Below are positions 33,255-43,460 of a stretch of DNA of 64,000 nt, one piece after another. Numbering within the stretch: the first letter of the stretch is position 1; every line of letters starts with the position of its first letter. A model generated the notes under the pieces. That model was not told the origin of the DNA. It did no database searches and saw nothing but the letters and a program-made list of their open reading frames with translations. The DNA is taken from positions 124,001 through 188,000 of the forward strand of contig NZ_JACIDT010000008.1 in the NCBI RefSeq assembly GCF_014196495.1, read 5' to 3'. The position numbers and the translations under genes were made by a program. The DNA comes from Sphingobium jiangsuense (GTDB lineage Bacteria; Pseudomonadota; Alphaproteobacteria; Sphingomonadales; Sphingomonadaceae).

Positions 33255-35621
33255 ATGTCGCACATCCCGCAGCCCAGGCGCGCGCAAGACCTGAAGGCTT
33301 ATCTGGCCGGCTTCACCGCACTGTGCGGCCTGCTTGCCGCGCCCGCCCTCGCCCTTGCGCAGGGGGCGGGCAGCGATCCTCTCGCCGGAAAGGTCGGCCG
33401 CAGCGTCGCGGAAACCCATGCGCCGGTCTGGCCGTCCAATCCGGCCGCGCCCAGGGGCGCACCCAATGTGCTCGTGATCCTGACCGACGATGTCGGCTTC
33501 GGCGCGACCAGCACCTTCGGCGGGCCGATCGCCACGCCGACCTTCGACGCGCTGTCGAAGCAGGGGCTGCGCTACAACCGCTTCAACACCACCGCGCTCT
33601 GCTCGCCCACCCGCGCGTCGCTGCTGACCGGGCGGATGCCGCATAATGTGAACATGGGCAACGTCACCAACCTGCCCAGCGGCTATGACGGATATACCAC
33701 GGTCATCCCCAAATCCGCAGGCACCATGGCCGGAATCCTCAAGGAAAACGGCTACAACACCGCGATGTTCGGCAAGAGCCACCTGACCCCGGACTGGGAA
33801 ATGAGCCCCGCAGGTCCCTTCGACCGCTGGCCCACCGGGCTGGGCTTCGAATATTTCTACGGCTTCCTGTCGGCCGACACGTCGATGTGGGCGCCCGCGA
33901 TCGTCGAGAACACCGTGCCAGTCGAGCCGCCGCACGGCGACCCCGGCTATTTCTTCGAAAAGGACATGGCCGACCGCGCGATCAACTGGATGCGCACGCA
34001 AAAGGCCGCCGCGCCGGACAAGCCCTTCTTCATCTATTATGCGCCGGGCCTGTCGCACACGCCGCATCATGCGCCGAAGGAGTGGCTGGAGCGGTTCCGC
34101 GGCAAGTTCGATCAGGGCTGGGACAAATTGCGCGAGGAAAGCTTCGCCCGGCAGAAGCGGCTGGGCGTGATCCCGGCCGATGCCCAGTTGACGCCGCGCC
34201 CCGCCTCGCTTCCGGCATGGGCGTCGCTGACGGCGGAGCAGAAGAAGGTCTATGCGCGGCTGATGGAGGCGTTCGCGGCGACGGTCGCCTATTCCGATCA
34301 CCAGACCGGCCGCCTGATCGACGCGATCCGGCAGAGCGGCCAGTTCGACAACACGCTGATCATCTATATCGAGGGCGACAACGGCGCCAGCGCCGAAGGG
34401 GGGCTGGACGGCCTCGCCTATGAGCAGTCCGCCATCACCGGCCGCAAGGAGAATTTCGCGGAACTGGCGGGGCGCATCGACGAGATCGGCGGCCCGGCGC
34501 TCTACAATCATTTCCCCGCCGCCTGGGGCTGGGCGATGAACGCGCCTTTCCCGTGGTGGAAGCAGGTCGCCTCTCAGGCGGGCGGCGTGCGCAACGGCAT
34601 GGTGCTGTCCTGGCCCAAGCGCATCACCGACAAGGGCGGGCTGCGCTCGCAATATGCGCATGTCAGCGACATCATGCCGACGGTGCTGGAAGCCGCCGGG
34701 GTGACGCCGCCGGAAACGCTGGGCGGGGTGAGGCAGCAGCCGATCGACGGCATCAGCCTGACCTACAGCTTCGACAGGCCCGACGCGCCGTCCGCGCGCC
34801 GCCAGCAGGTGTTCGAGATGATGGAGAATTTCGGCATCTACAAGGACGGCTGGGTCGCCGGCACGCTGCCCAAGCGCACGGCATGGGAAGTGGGCGTGGG
34901 CGAGGACCGCAAGGCGACGATGGGACCGGAGGACCGGGTATGGAGCCTGTTCCACCTCGACAGGGATTTCGCCACCGCGCGCGATCTCGCCAGGTCCAAC
35001 CCGGCCAAGCTGAAGGAGATGCAGGATCTGTTCTGGGCCGAGGCGGCGCGGAGCAACATCCTGCCGATCCACGATTACAGCCAGGGCACCGAAGGGCGGC
35101 CCTCGCTGGGACGGGAGCGGACGCATTTCGTCTATCCGGCCGGGATCGGGACGATCAACGAGGATGCCGCGCCGCACACGATCGGGCGCAGCTTCACGAT
35201 CGAGGCCGATGTCGCGCTGTCCTCGCCCGGCGCGAGCGGCGTGATGATCGCGCAGGGCGGGCGCTATGGCGGCTACAGCTTCTATCTGAAGGACGGGCGG
35301 CCGGTGTTCCATTATAATGCGGTGGGGACGGATCAATATTCCATCGCCGCGGACACGCCGCTGCCGCCGGGCGCGCATCTGCTGTCCGCCGAGTTCCAGG
35401 CCGACGCGCAGGCGCTCCGCACCGGCGGCACGCTGACGCTCCGCGTCGACGGCAAGGCGGTCGCGCAAGGACGCATCGCGCAGACCGTGGCGGGCTGGAT
35501 GTCGCACACCGAGGGGCTGGATATCGGCATCGACCGGATCACCCCGGTCAGCCCGGATTATGCCAGCGCCGCCAGCGCCTTCACCGGCACGCTGAAGGAA
35601 GTGCGGGTGACGATCAAATGA
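33255..35621 (+). CDS. periplasmic arylsulfatase (type I, formylglycine)
   Basis: 788 aa. Signal peptide ~10-36 (LCGLLAAPALALAQ). The type I sulfatase signature is CSPTRASLLTGR with Cys116, which must become formylglycine; metal-binding Asp78-Asp79 in ILTDDVGFG; later IYIEGDNGASAEGG provides further metal ligands. The C-terminal ~150 residues form a beta-rich domain (IEADVALSSPGASGVMIAQGG). It hydrolyses sulfate esters in the periplasm, probably of a ligand brought in by the receptor encoded just upstream. No formylglycine-generating enzyme or anaerobic maturase gene is in the window. Confidence 0.93.
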   Translation: MSHIPQPRRAQDLKAYLAGFTALCGLLAAPALALAQGAGSDPLAGKVGRSVAETHAPVWPSNPAAPRGAPNVLVILTDDVGFGATSTFGGPIATPTFDALSKQGLRYNRFNTTALCSPTRASLLTGRMPHNVNMGNVTNLPSGYDGYTTVIPKSAGTMAGILKENGYNTAMFGKSHLTPDWEMSPAGPFDRWPTGLGFEYFYGFLSADTSMWAPAIVENTVPVEPPHGDPGYFFEKDMADRAINWMRTQKAAAPDKPFFIYYAPGLSHTPHHAPKEWLERFRGKFDQGWDKLREESFARQKRLGVIPADAQLTPRPASLPAWASLTAEQKKVYARLMEAFAATVAYSDHQTGRLIDAIRQSGQFDNTLIIYIEGDNGASAEGGLDGLAYEQSAITGRKENFAELAGRIDEIGGPALYNHFPAAWGWAMNAPFPWWKQVASQAGGVRNGMVLSWPKRITDKGGLRSQYAHVSDIMPTVLEAAGVTPPETLGGVRQQPIDGISLTYSFDRPDAPSARRQQVFEMMENFGIYKDGWVAGTLPKRTAWEVGVGEDRKATMGPEDRVWSLFHLDRDFATARDLARSNPAKLKEMQDLFWAEAARSNILPIHDYSQGTEGRPSLGRERTHFVYPAGIGTINEDAAPHTIGRSFTIEADVALSSPGASGVMIAQGGRYGGYSFYLKDGRPVFHYNAVGTDQYSIAADTPLPPGAHLLSAEFQADAQALRTGGTLTLRVDGKAVAQGRIAQTVAGWMSHTEGLDIGIDRITPVSPDYASAASAFTGTLKEVRVTIK

Positions 35622-35649
35622 AAAGGGGGGTGGTCATATCCTTATCCTC

Positions 35650-35756
35650 CCCTCCCCTTCAGGGGAGGGGACCGAGGGGTGGGGTGGCGCCGCTGGATAC
35701 AAACGCTGGATTTTGTGGATAGACCCCACCCCCAACCCCTCCCCTGAAGGGGAGGG
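35650..35756. repeat. long inverted repeat between sulfatase and TonB receptor genes
   Basis: Left arm CCCTCCCCTTCAGGGGAGGG (35650 on) plus GGTGGGGT; right arm ACCCCACCCCC then CCCCTCCCCTGAAGGGGAGGG (35723-35756). The arms are almost complementary over ~35 bp, and each also folds on itself. It lies between convergent genes, like families A and B, but has its own sequence. Confidence 0.8.
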
Positions 35757-35843
35757 CTTGACGTCCTCTTCCCACCTCGCCTTTTTGCAAGGTATTTTCC
35801 AAGCCACGGCGCCGGAAGCATCGCCCCGGCGCCGCCGCTTCCA

Positions 35844-38135
<2,292 letters not shown>

Positions 38136-38307
38136 AACCTCACCTCTCCCTTTGTTTGGCGTTTTTCGGCCCGTGGCCGGTCCCCGCCTTATGTATGGCT
38201 GCACTAATCGCAGCCCTTTTCATGCTAAATCCAAAGGGAATTGCGAACTGTGATTTTCAGGAGGTAGGGCGCGATACTTGGCGGCGGGCGCGTGCTGTTT
38301 TCCTTTT

Positions 38308-38327
38308 ACCTGAAACAAAACACAGGC
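38308..38327. promoter_or_regulatory. lux-box-like dyad 6 (ACCTG-N10-CAGGC)
   Basis: ACCTGAAACAAAACACAGGC: 20 bp, ACCTG/CAGGC arms with one mismatch at the last base. It lies between the divergent TonB receptor (start 38135) and the APH-kinase operon (start 38346 or 38394). Confidence 0.5.
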
Positions 38328-38393
38328 GACAGGAGGACAGGAGCCGTGCATGGATCGGCAGGTACAGGATCGGAAAGGTGGAGGACCGGGGGC

Positions 38394-39449
38394 GTGGATC
38401 GCCAGAGCAATTTCGGCGGGACGGGAGCCGTCCGGGCGGGGCAGGGCTTCGATGTCGCCGCGCTGGAGGCATGGATGCGCGCGCAGGTGCCGGGTTTCAC
38501 AGGGCCGGTCGAGGTGGAGCAGTTCAAGGGCGGCCAGTCCAACCCCACCTACAAGCTGGTGACGCCCGCCCGATCCTATGTGCTGCGCCGCAAGCCGCCG
38601 GGCAAGCTGCTGCCGGGCGCGCATGCGGTGGAGCGCGAATATCGCGTGCTCTCCGCGCTGGGGCGGGCGGGCTTCCCGGTCGCGCCGGTCCATGGGCTGT
38701 GCGAGGATGCCGGGGTCATCGGCACGCCCTTCTATGTGATGGACATGGTGGACGGGCGCATCTTCTGGGATTCGACCCTGCCCGCGCTGACGGCGCAGGA
38801 GCGCCCGGCCTATTTCGACGCGATGAACGCGGCGATCGCGCAATTGCACGGCGTGGACTATCAGGCGATCGGCCTTGGCGACTACGGCAAGCCCGGCAAT
38901 TATTTCGCGCGGCAGATTTCCCGCTGGTCGCGCCAGTATCGCGAGGATGTCGACGCCGGGCGGCTCGACGACATGGACTGGCTCTCCGGCTGGCTGGAGG
39001 CGCATATACCGGAAGGCGACGAGACCAGCATCGTCCATGGCGATTTCCGCGCCGACAACATGATCTGGCACCCGACCGAGCCGCGCATCCTCGCGGTGCT
39101 GGACTGGGAGCTGTCGACGCTCGGCCATCCGCTCGCCGATTTCACCTATCATCTGATGATGTACCATCTGCCCCCGCACATCATCGGCGGCTTCAAGGGC
39201 GCGGACCTCGCCGCGCTCTCCATCCCGCCGCAGGAGGACTATGTGGCCGCCTATTGCCGCCGCACCGGGCGGGACGGCATCGCGAACCTGTCCTTCTACC
39301 TCGCCTTCAACATGTTCCGCTTCGCCGCGATCATCCACGGCATCAAGGGGCGGATCGCGCGCGGCACGGCGGCCTCGCCGGAGGCGCAGTCGCTGGTCGA
39401 CACGCTGCCCGAACTCGCCGCCATCGGCCGCCGCACCGCGCAGGGCTGA
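38394..39449 (+). CDS. APH-family phosphotransferase (LvaA/ACAD11 kinase-domain-like)
   Basis: 351 aa from GTG 38394 (GGAGGA ~8 bp upstream). GTG 38346, behind AGGAGG, would add 16 residues and cannot be excluded. Aminoglycoside-phosphotransferase fold: FKGGQSNPTYKL, YVLRRKPPG, the catalytic loop VHGDFRADNMIWHP and metal motif LDWELSTLGHPLAD. In the LvaA and ACAD10/11 proteins this kinase phosphorylates the 4-hydroxyl of 4-hydroxyacyl-CoAs so that a partner ACAD can remove it. The next gene, 42 bp on, is such an ACAD, so the pair fits this pathway well. A homologue lies at 61240. Confidence 0.88.
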   Translation: MDRQSNFGGTGAVRAGQGFDVAALEAWMRAQVPGFTGPVEVEQFKGGQSNPTYKLVTPARSYVLRRKPPGKLLPGAHAVEREYRVLSALGRAGFPVAPVHGLCEDAGVIGTPFYVMDMVDGRIFWDSTLPALTAQERPAYFDAMNAAIAQLHGVDYQAIGLGDYGKPGNYFARQISRWSRQYREDVDAGRLDDMDWLSGWLEAHIPEGDETSIVHGDFRADNMIWHPTEPRILAVLDWELSTLGHPLADFTYHLMMYHLPPHIIGGFKGADLAALSIPPQEDYVAAYCRRTGRDGIANLSFYLAFNMFRFAAIIHGIKGRIARGTAASPEAQSLVDTLPELAAIGRRTAQG

Positions 39450-39491
39450 CCCCGCCCCCCGCGCTTTTTCGCACAATCGAGAGGAAATACG

Positions 39492-40652
39492 ATGTTCAGC
39501 ACCGACCGCGCGCAGGCGATTGCCGACAAGGTGGAAGCCTTCGTCCGCGAAACCGTCATCCCCTATGAGAAGGACCCGCGCTGCGGCTTTCACGGACCGA
39601 GCGACGAGATGGTGATGGAAATGCGCGAAAAGGCGCGGGCGGCGGGCGTGCTGACGCCGCATATCCTGCCCGACGGCAGCCACCTGACCCAGCGCGAGAC
39701 GGCGACCGTGCTCATCCGCTCCGGCCTCTCCCCGCTGGGGCCGCTCGCCTGCAACACCATGGCCCCGGACGAAGGCAATATGTATCTGCTGGGCCATGTC
39801 GCCAACGAGGAGCAGAAGGCGCAGTTCCTCAAGCCCCTGGTCGAAGGGCGCGCGCGCTCCGCCTTCTTCATGACCGAACCGGCCGAGGACGGCGGCGCGG
39901 GGTCGGACCCGTCGATGATGAAGACGGTGTGCCGGCAGGACGGCAATCACTGGGTGATCAACGGCCGCAAGGCGTTCATCACCGGCGCGGAAGGCGCGAA
40001 GGTCGGCATCGTCATGGCGAAGAGCGACGACGGCGCCTGCATGTTCCTCGTCGACCTGCCCGATCCGGCGATCCGCATCGAGCGGGTGCTCGACACCATC
40101 GACAGCTCCATGCCCGGCGGCCATGCGGTCGTCCGCATCGACAATTTGCGCGTGCCCGCCAGCCAGATGCTCGGCGCGAGCGGCGAGGGCTTCAAATATG
40201 CGCAGGTGCGCCTCAGCCCCGCGCGCCTCTCGCACTGCATGCGCTGGCTGGGCGGCTGCATCCGCGCGCAGGAGATCGCGTCGGCCTATGCCTGCAAGCG
40301 CATGGCCTTCGGCAAGCCGCTGGTCGATCATGAGGGCGTCGGCTTCATGCTGGCCGAGAACATGATCGACATCCGGCAATGCGAGCTGATGATCGACTGG
40401 GCGGCCTCGGTGCTCGACACCGGCTCTCTCGGCACGGTGGAAAGCTCGATGGCGAAGGTCGCGGTGTCGGAGGCGCTGATGCGCATCGCCGACAAATGCG
40501 TGCAGGTGATGGGCGGCACCGGCGTCACGCAGGACACCATCGTCGAGCAGATCTTCCGCGAGGTACGTGCCTTCCGCATCTATGACGGCCCGACCGAAGT
40601 GCACAAATGGAGCCTCGCCAAGAAGATCAAGCGCGACCACAAGCACGCGTGA
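39492..40652 (+). CDS. acyl-CoA dehydrogenase family protein (LvaC/ACAD11-like)
   Basis: 386 aa. ACAD features: FFMTEPAEDGGAGSDPSMM, GRKAFITGAEGAKVGI and the C-terminal MGGTGVTQDTIVEQIF followed by FRIYDGPTEVHKWSLAKKI, which resembles the C-terminal domain of ACAD11. Together with the kinase upstream this corresponds to the two domains of human ACAD11 split over two genes, and to LvaA/LvaC of levulinate catabolism. The likely role is conversion of a 4-phosphoacyl-CoA to an enoyl-CoA or isomerised product; an ordinary alpha,beta-dehydrogenation is the alternative. Confidence 0.9.
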   Translation: MFSTDRAQAIADKVEAFVRETVIPYEKDPRCGFHGPSDEMVMEMREKARAAGVLTPHILPDGSHLTQRETATVLIRSGLSPLGPLACNTMAPDEGNMYLLGHVANEEQKAQFLKPLVEGRARSAFFMTEPAEDGGAGSDPSMMKTVCRQDGNHWVINGRKAFITGAEGAKVGIVMAKSDDGACMFLVDLPDPAIRIERVLDTIDSSMPGGHAVVRIDNLRVPASQMLGASGEGFKYAQVRLSPARLSHCMRWLGGCIRAQEIASAYACKRMAFGKPLVDHEGVGFMLAENMIDIRQCELMIDWAASVLDTGSLGTVESSMAKVAVSEALMRIADKCVQVMGGTGVTQDTIVEQIFREVRAFRIYDGPTEVHKWSLAKKIKRDHKHA

Positions 40653-40673
40653 GCCACCCGCGCGCACGTCGGG

Positions 40674-40693
40674 GACTGGCGTAACTGCCAGTA
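40674..40693. promoter_or_regulatory. lux-box-like dyad 7 (CTGGC-N6-GCCAG core)
   Basis: GACTGGCGTAACTGCCAGTA: contains the 18-bp dyad ACTGGC-GTAACT-GCCAGT and fits NNCT-N12-AGNN. It lies 68 bp before the GMC oxidoreductase start and 22 bp after the ACAD stop. Confidence 0.5.
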
Positions 40694-40760
40694 GGCAGAT
40701 GGCCGGTCCTGCCGGAACATCCCCGCCCGACAACGGAAAAGGGAAGGGGAGAGGAACGCC

Positions 40761-42386
40761 ATGGCCGCGCTGCCGGAACGGTTCGACTATATCATCATCG
40801 GGGCGGGTTCGGCCGGTTGCGTGCTGGCCGACCGCCTCTCCGCCGACGGGCGGCATCAGGTGCTGCTGGTCGAGGCGGGCGGGCCGAACAACAGCGCGCT
40901 GATCTCCATGCCCAAGGGTATCGCCAGGGTGGTGTCCGACCCGCGCTATATCTGGCCCTATGTGGTGAGCCAGCCGCGCCATCCCGGCAATGAGGCGAAA
41001 GAGGTGTGGATCCGGGGCAAGGGGCTGGGCGGCTCCTCCGCGATCAACGGCATGATCTGGAGCCGGGGCGAACCCCAGGATTATGCCGATTGGGAGGCGG
41101 CGGGCGCGACCGGCTGGGGCGCCGACGCGATGATCGCGGCCTGGCGCGCGCTGGAGGATCATGATCTGGGCGGCAGTGAACTGCGCGGCACCGGCGGGCC
41201 GGTGCACATCACGGCGGAGACCTGGCGCTATCCGCTGGCCGAGCGGCTGATCGCGGCGGGCGAGCAGATGGGCCTCGTCCGCACCGACGACCTCAACAGC
41301 GTGGTCGGCGGGCGGGTCGGCTATTATTGCCACAATATCCGCAACGGGCGGCGGGAAAGCGGCGCGAAAGTGTTCCTGAGCCGCGCCCGCGCGCGGTCCA
41401 ACTTCCACCTGCTGACCGATACCATGGCGAACCGCATCCTGCTGTCCGAAGGACGCGCGACCGGCGTCGATCTGACCAGCGCGGTGCTGGGCCGCCTCAG
41501 CATCGCCTGTGCGGGCGAGGTGATCGTCTGCGCCGGGACGCTGGAAAGCCCGGCGCTGCTGCAACGCTCCGGCATCGGCGACGGCGAGGCGCTGAAGGCG
41601 GCGGGCATCGCGGTGCGGCATCACAATCCGCATGTCGGGCGGCACATGCTGGAACATCTCTCCTACTCCATGCCGTTCCGGCTGAAGCGCGATGTCGGCA
41701 TCGGCCAACATTATTACGGCCCCGGCCTGCTGAAGGCGGTGGCGCGCTATTATCTGCGGCATGACGGGCCGATGGCGACCGGGCCGTTCGAGGTCGGCGC
41801 CTTCCTCAGCACCGGCGTGCAGGGGCCGCGCACCGATTTCCAGCTGTATCTCAGCGGCTATATGTTCGCGCTGGGCGACAGCAACGAACCGGTGCCGCTC
41901 GGCAATATCGACAAGCGGCCGGGCATGACCGCTTCCGGCACGCTGCTGCGCCAGACCAGCGAGGGCAGCATCGACGCGCGCGGGCCGGAGGCGGGGGACG
42001 GCGTCGCGATTCTCCCCAACTGGCTGGCGACGGAGGAGGACCGGCGCGGCGCCATCGCCTCGATCCGGGCGATGCGCGACTATGTCCGGCAACCGGCGAT
42101 CGCGGAGGATATCGGCGAGGAGCTGCTGCCCGGCGCGGCGGTGCAGAGCGACGAGGCGATCCTCGATAATTTCCGCCAGCTGTCGACCAGCGGCCTGCAC
42201 GGCGTCGGCACCTGCCGCATGGGTCGGGAAGGGGAGAGCGTGCTCGACCCGGCGCTGCGCGTCCGGGGCGTCGGCGGGCTGCGCGTCGCCGATTGCTCGG
42301 CGATGCCGGGACTGATCACCGGCAACACCAACGCACCCGCCATGGCGCTGGGCTGGCGCGCGGCGGATATAGTATTGGCGGGGTGA
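40761..42386 (+). CDS. GMC-family FAD oxidoreductase (choline dehydrogenase-like)
   Basis: 541 aa. FAD-binding DYIIIGAGSAGCVLADRLS (~9-27) and GMC signature 1 (RGKGLGGSSAINGMIWSRG). Signature-2-like CAGTLESPALLQRSGIG and the active-site region LHGVGTCRMG followed by GNTNAPAMALGWRAAD complete the fold. It oxidises a primary or secondary alcohol to an aldehyde or ketone, passing electrons to the respiratory chain or a quinone. 108 bp after the ACAD, with its own dyad upstream, so it may have a separate promoter. Substrate unknown. Confidence 0.92.
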   Translation: MAALPERFDYIIIGAGSAGCVLADRLSADGRHQVLLVEAGGPNNSALISMPKGIARVVSDPRYIWPYVVSQPRHPGNEAKEVWIRGKGLGGSSAINGMIWSRGEPQDYADWEAAGATGWGADAMIAAWRALEDHDLGGSELRGTGGPVHITAETWRYPLAERLIAAGEQMGLVRTDDLNSVVGGRVGYYCHNIRNGRRESGAKVFLSRARARSNFHLLTDTMANRILLSEGRATGVDLTSAVLGRLSIACAGEVIVCAGTLESPALLQRSGIGDGEALKAAGIAVRHHNPHVGRHMLEHLSYSMPFRLKRDVGIGQHYYGPGLLKAVARYYLRHDGPMATGPFEVGAFLSTGVQGPRTDFQLYLSGYMFALGDSNEPVPLGNIDKRPGMTASGTLLRQTSEGSIDARGPEAGDGVAILPNWLATEEDRRGAIASIRAMRDYVRQPAIAEDIGEELLPGAAVQSDEAILDNFRQLSTSGLHGVGTCRMGREGESVLDPALRVRGVGGLRVADCSAMPGLITGNTNAPAMALGWRAADIVLAG

Positions 42387-42408
42387 GGGATTGGGGAACT
42401 GTCACCCC

Positions 42409-42519
42409 CCGTTCGGGCTGAGCCTGTCGAAGCCCTGTCCTTTTCTTTGAGAGGCAAGAAGGAAGTACAGCCGTTGGGCTTCGCCCGCCCTGCGGGTCGA
42501 CAAGCTCTGGGGCGAACGG
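42409..42519. repeat. intergenic inverted-repeat element, family A, copy 5
   Basis: Starts CCGTTCGGGCTGAGCCTGTC, includes GCCGTTGGGCTTCGCCCGCC and ends GTCGACAAGCTC...GGCGAACGG. It lies between the convergent GMC and TetR genes. Confidence 0.85.
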
Positions 42520-42554
42520 TTCTATTGTGTCAGATTAGATCGCAAAACGGGGCC

Positions 42555-43235
42555 TCACGCCCCATCCTCTCCGGTCCCCCGCACCTCCTGATAGACGGCA
42601 TCCACCGTGCGGATGATCAGCGCCTGCACCTGCTCCATGCGCTCTTCGGAAAAGGCGTCGCGGTTCAGCAGCAGGCCCATATGGGCGGACATCGCGAAAT
42701 CGCTGACCAGTTGCAGCTTTGCCAGATTGCTCTTCCACTGCGGGAAATGCTGCACCATCTCGTTGAGCCAGATCTGGTCGAACCGCTTGGCGATGGGGAA
42801 GAAGAATTCCGCCAGCGCCTTGTCCGTCCGCGCGGCGATCGCGATCTCGAAATAGGCGGTATATTCGCGATCCTGAAGGCTTTCCCAGTGCAGCTGGGTC
42901 GCCGTGGTAACGAAATCGCTGTCCTTGTCCATGATGTCGAAATAATCGGTGATGAAGCGGCCCATCCGCTTGTAGAACAGATATTCGGTCAGCGCCGCGA
43001 CGAGCTGGATCTTCTCCGCGAAATGATGGTGCAGCGCGCCGCGCGACACGCCCGATCGGGTGCAGATGGCCGGGATGGACAGGCCCGAATAGCCGATTTC
43101 CACCAGGCAATCGATCGCCGCCTCGAACAGCTTCTGCCGGGTCTGGCTGCTCTTGCGCTGCTGCCAGCCCGCATCCTCCGCCGCGATGCTGGCCGGGCGA
43201 ATCCGGTTCAGCAGCCTTTCTCTCATCTGGTCCAT
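42555..43235 (-). CDS. TetR/AcrR-family transcriptional regulator
   Basis: 226 aa. TetR helix-turn-helix at ~30-77: RQKLFEAAIDCLVEIGYSGL, then ICTRSGVSRGALHHHFAEKI. The C-terminal region has the usual helical ligand-binding domain (FYKRMGRFITDYFDIMDKD, AIAARTDKALAEFFFP). It is divergent from the TonB receptor at 43461, so it probably controls the receptor-SDR-VOC-SnoaL-Rieske operon and itself. A near-perfect dyad at 43410 is a candidate operator. The inducing ligand is unknown. Confidence 0.9.
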   Translation of the reverse strand: MDQMRERLLNRIRPASIAAEDAGWQQRKSSQTRQKLFEAAIDCLVEIGYSGLSIPAICTRSGVSRGALHHHFAEKIQLVAALTEYLFYKRMGRFITDYFDIMDKDSDFVTTATQLHWESLQDREYTAYFEIAIAARTDKALAEFFFPIAKRFDQIWLNEMVQHFPQWKSNLAKLQLVSDFAMSAHMGLLLNRDAFSEERMEQVQALIIRTVDAVYQEVRGTGEDGA

Positions 43236-43409
43236 CGCCCCGCATCTCGGGCGGATCGGGCCCTTCTGTCAATGCCGCCGCGCCTCCTATGCAAAATGTC
43301 AGTTTTTCCCGCGGGCCGCCTTCCGTAGAAAAACAGGAAGGATTTCCCGTTATAGTGCGCGCCCGTCGGAACAGAGCGGATTGTCAGGATCTGGCGCGGC
43401 ACAGGCAAG

Positions 43410-43427
43410 TCTTTGGAATTTCAAAGA
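43410..43427. promoter_or_regulatory. operator-like dyad upstream of TonB receptor
   Basis: TCTTTGGAATTTCAAAGA: 18-bp dyad with 6-bp perfect outer arms and one mismatched pair inside, 33 bp upstream of the receptor start. Candidate site for the divergent TetR protein. Confidence 0.4.
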
Positions 43428-43460
43428 AGATCGAAAACCATAAACGGAAGAGGGGTATAT

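Noticed and set aside
30603-35507. A 1634-codon open frame on the minus strand, antisense to the TonB receptor and sulfatase genes
   Set aside because: It is a by-product of high GC codon usage. Its translation is Arg/Ala/Gly/His-rich low-complexity sequence without family motifs, whereas the plus strand has complete receptor and sulfatase features.
38220-42200. A 1326-codon minus-strand open frame opposite the kinase, ACAD and GMC genes
   Set aside because: Same reason: Arg/His/Ala-rich translation with no domains, fully overlapped by three well-supported genes.
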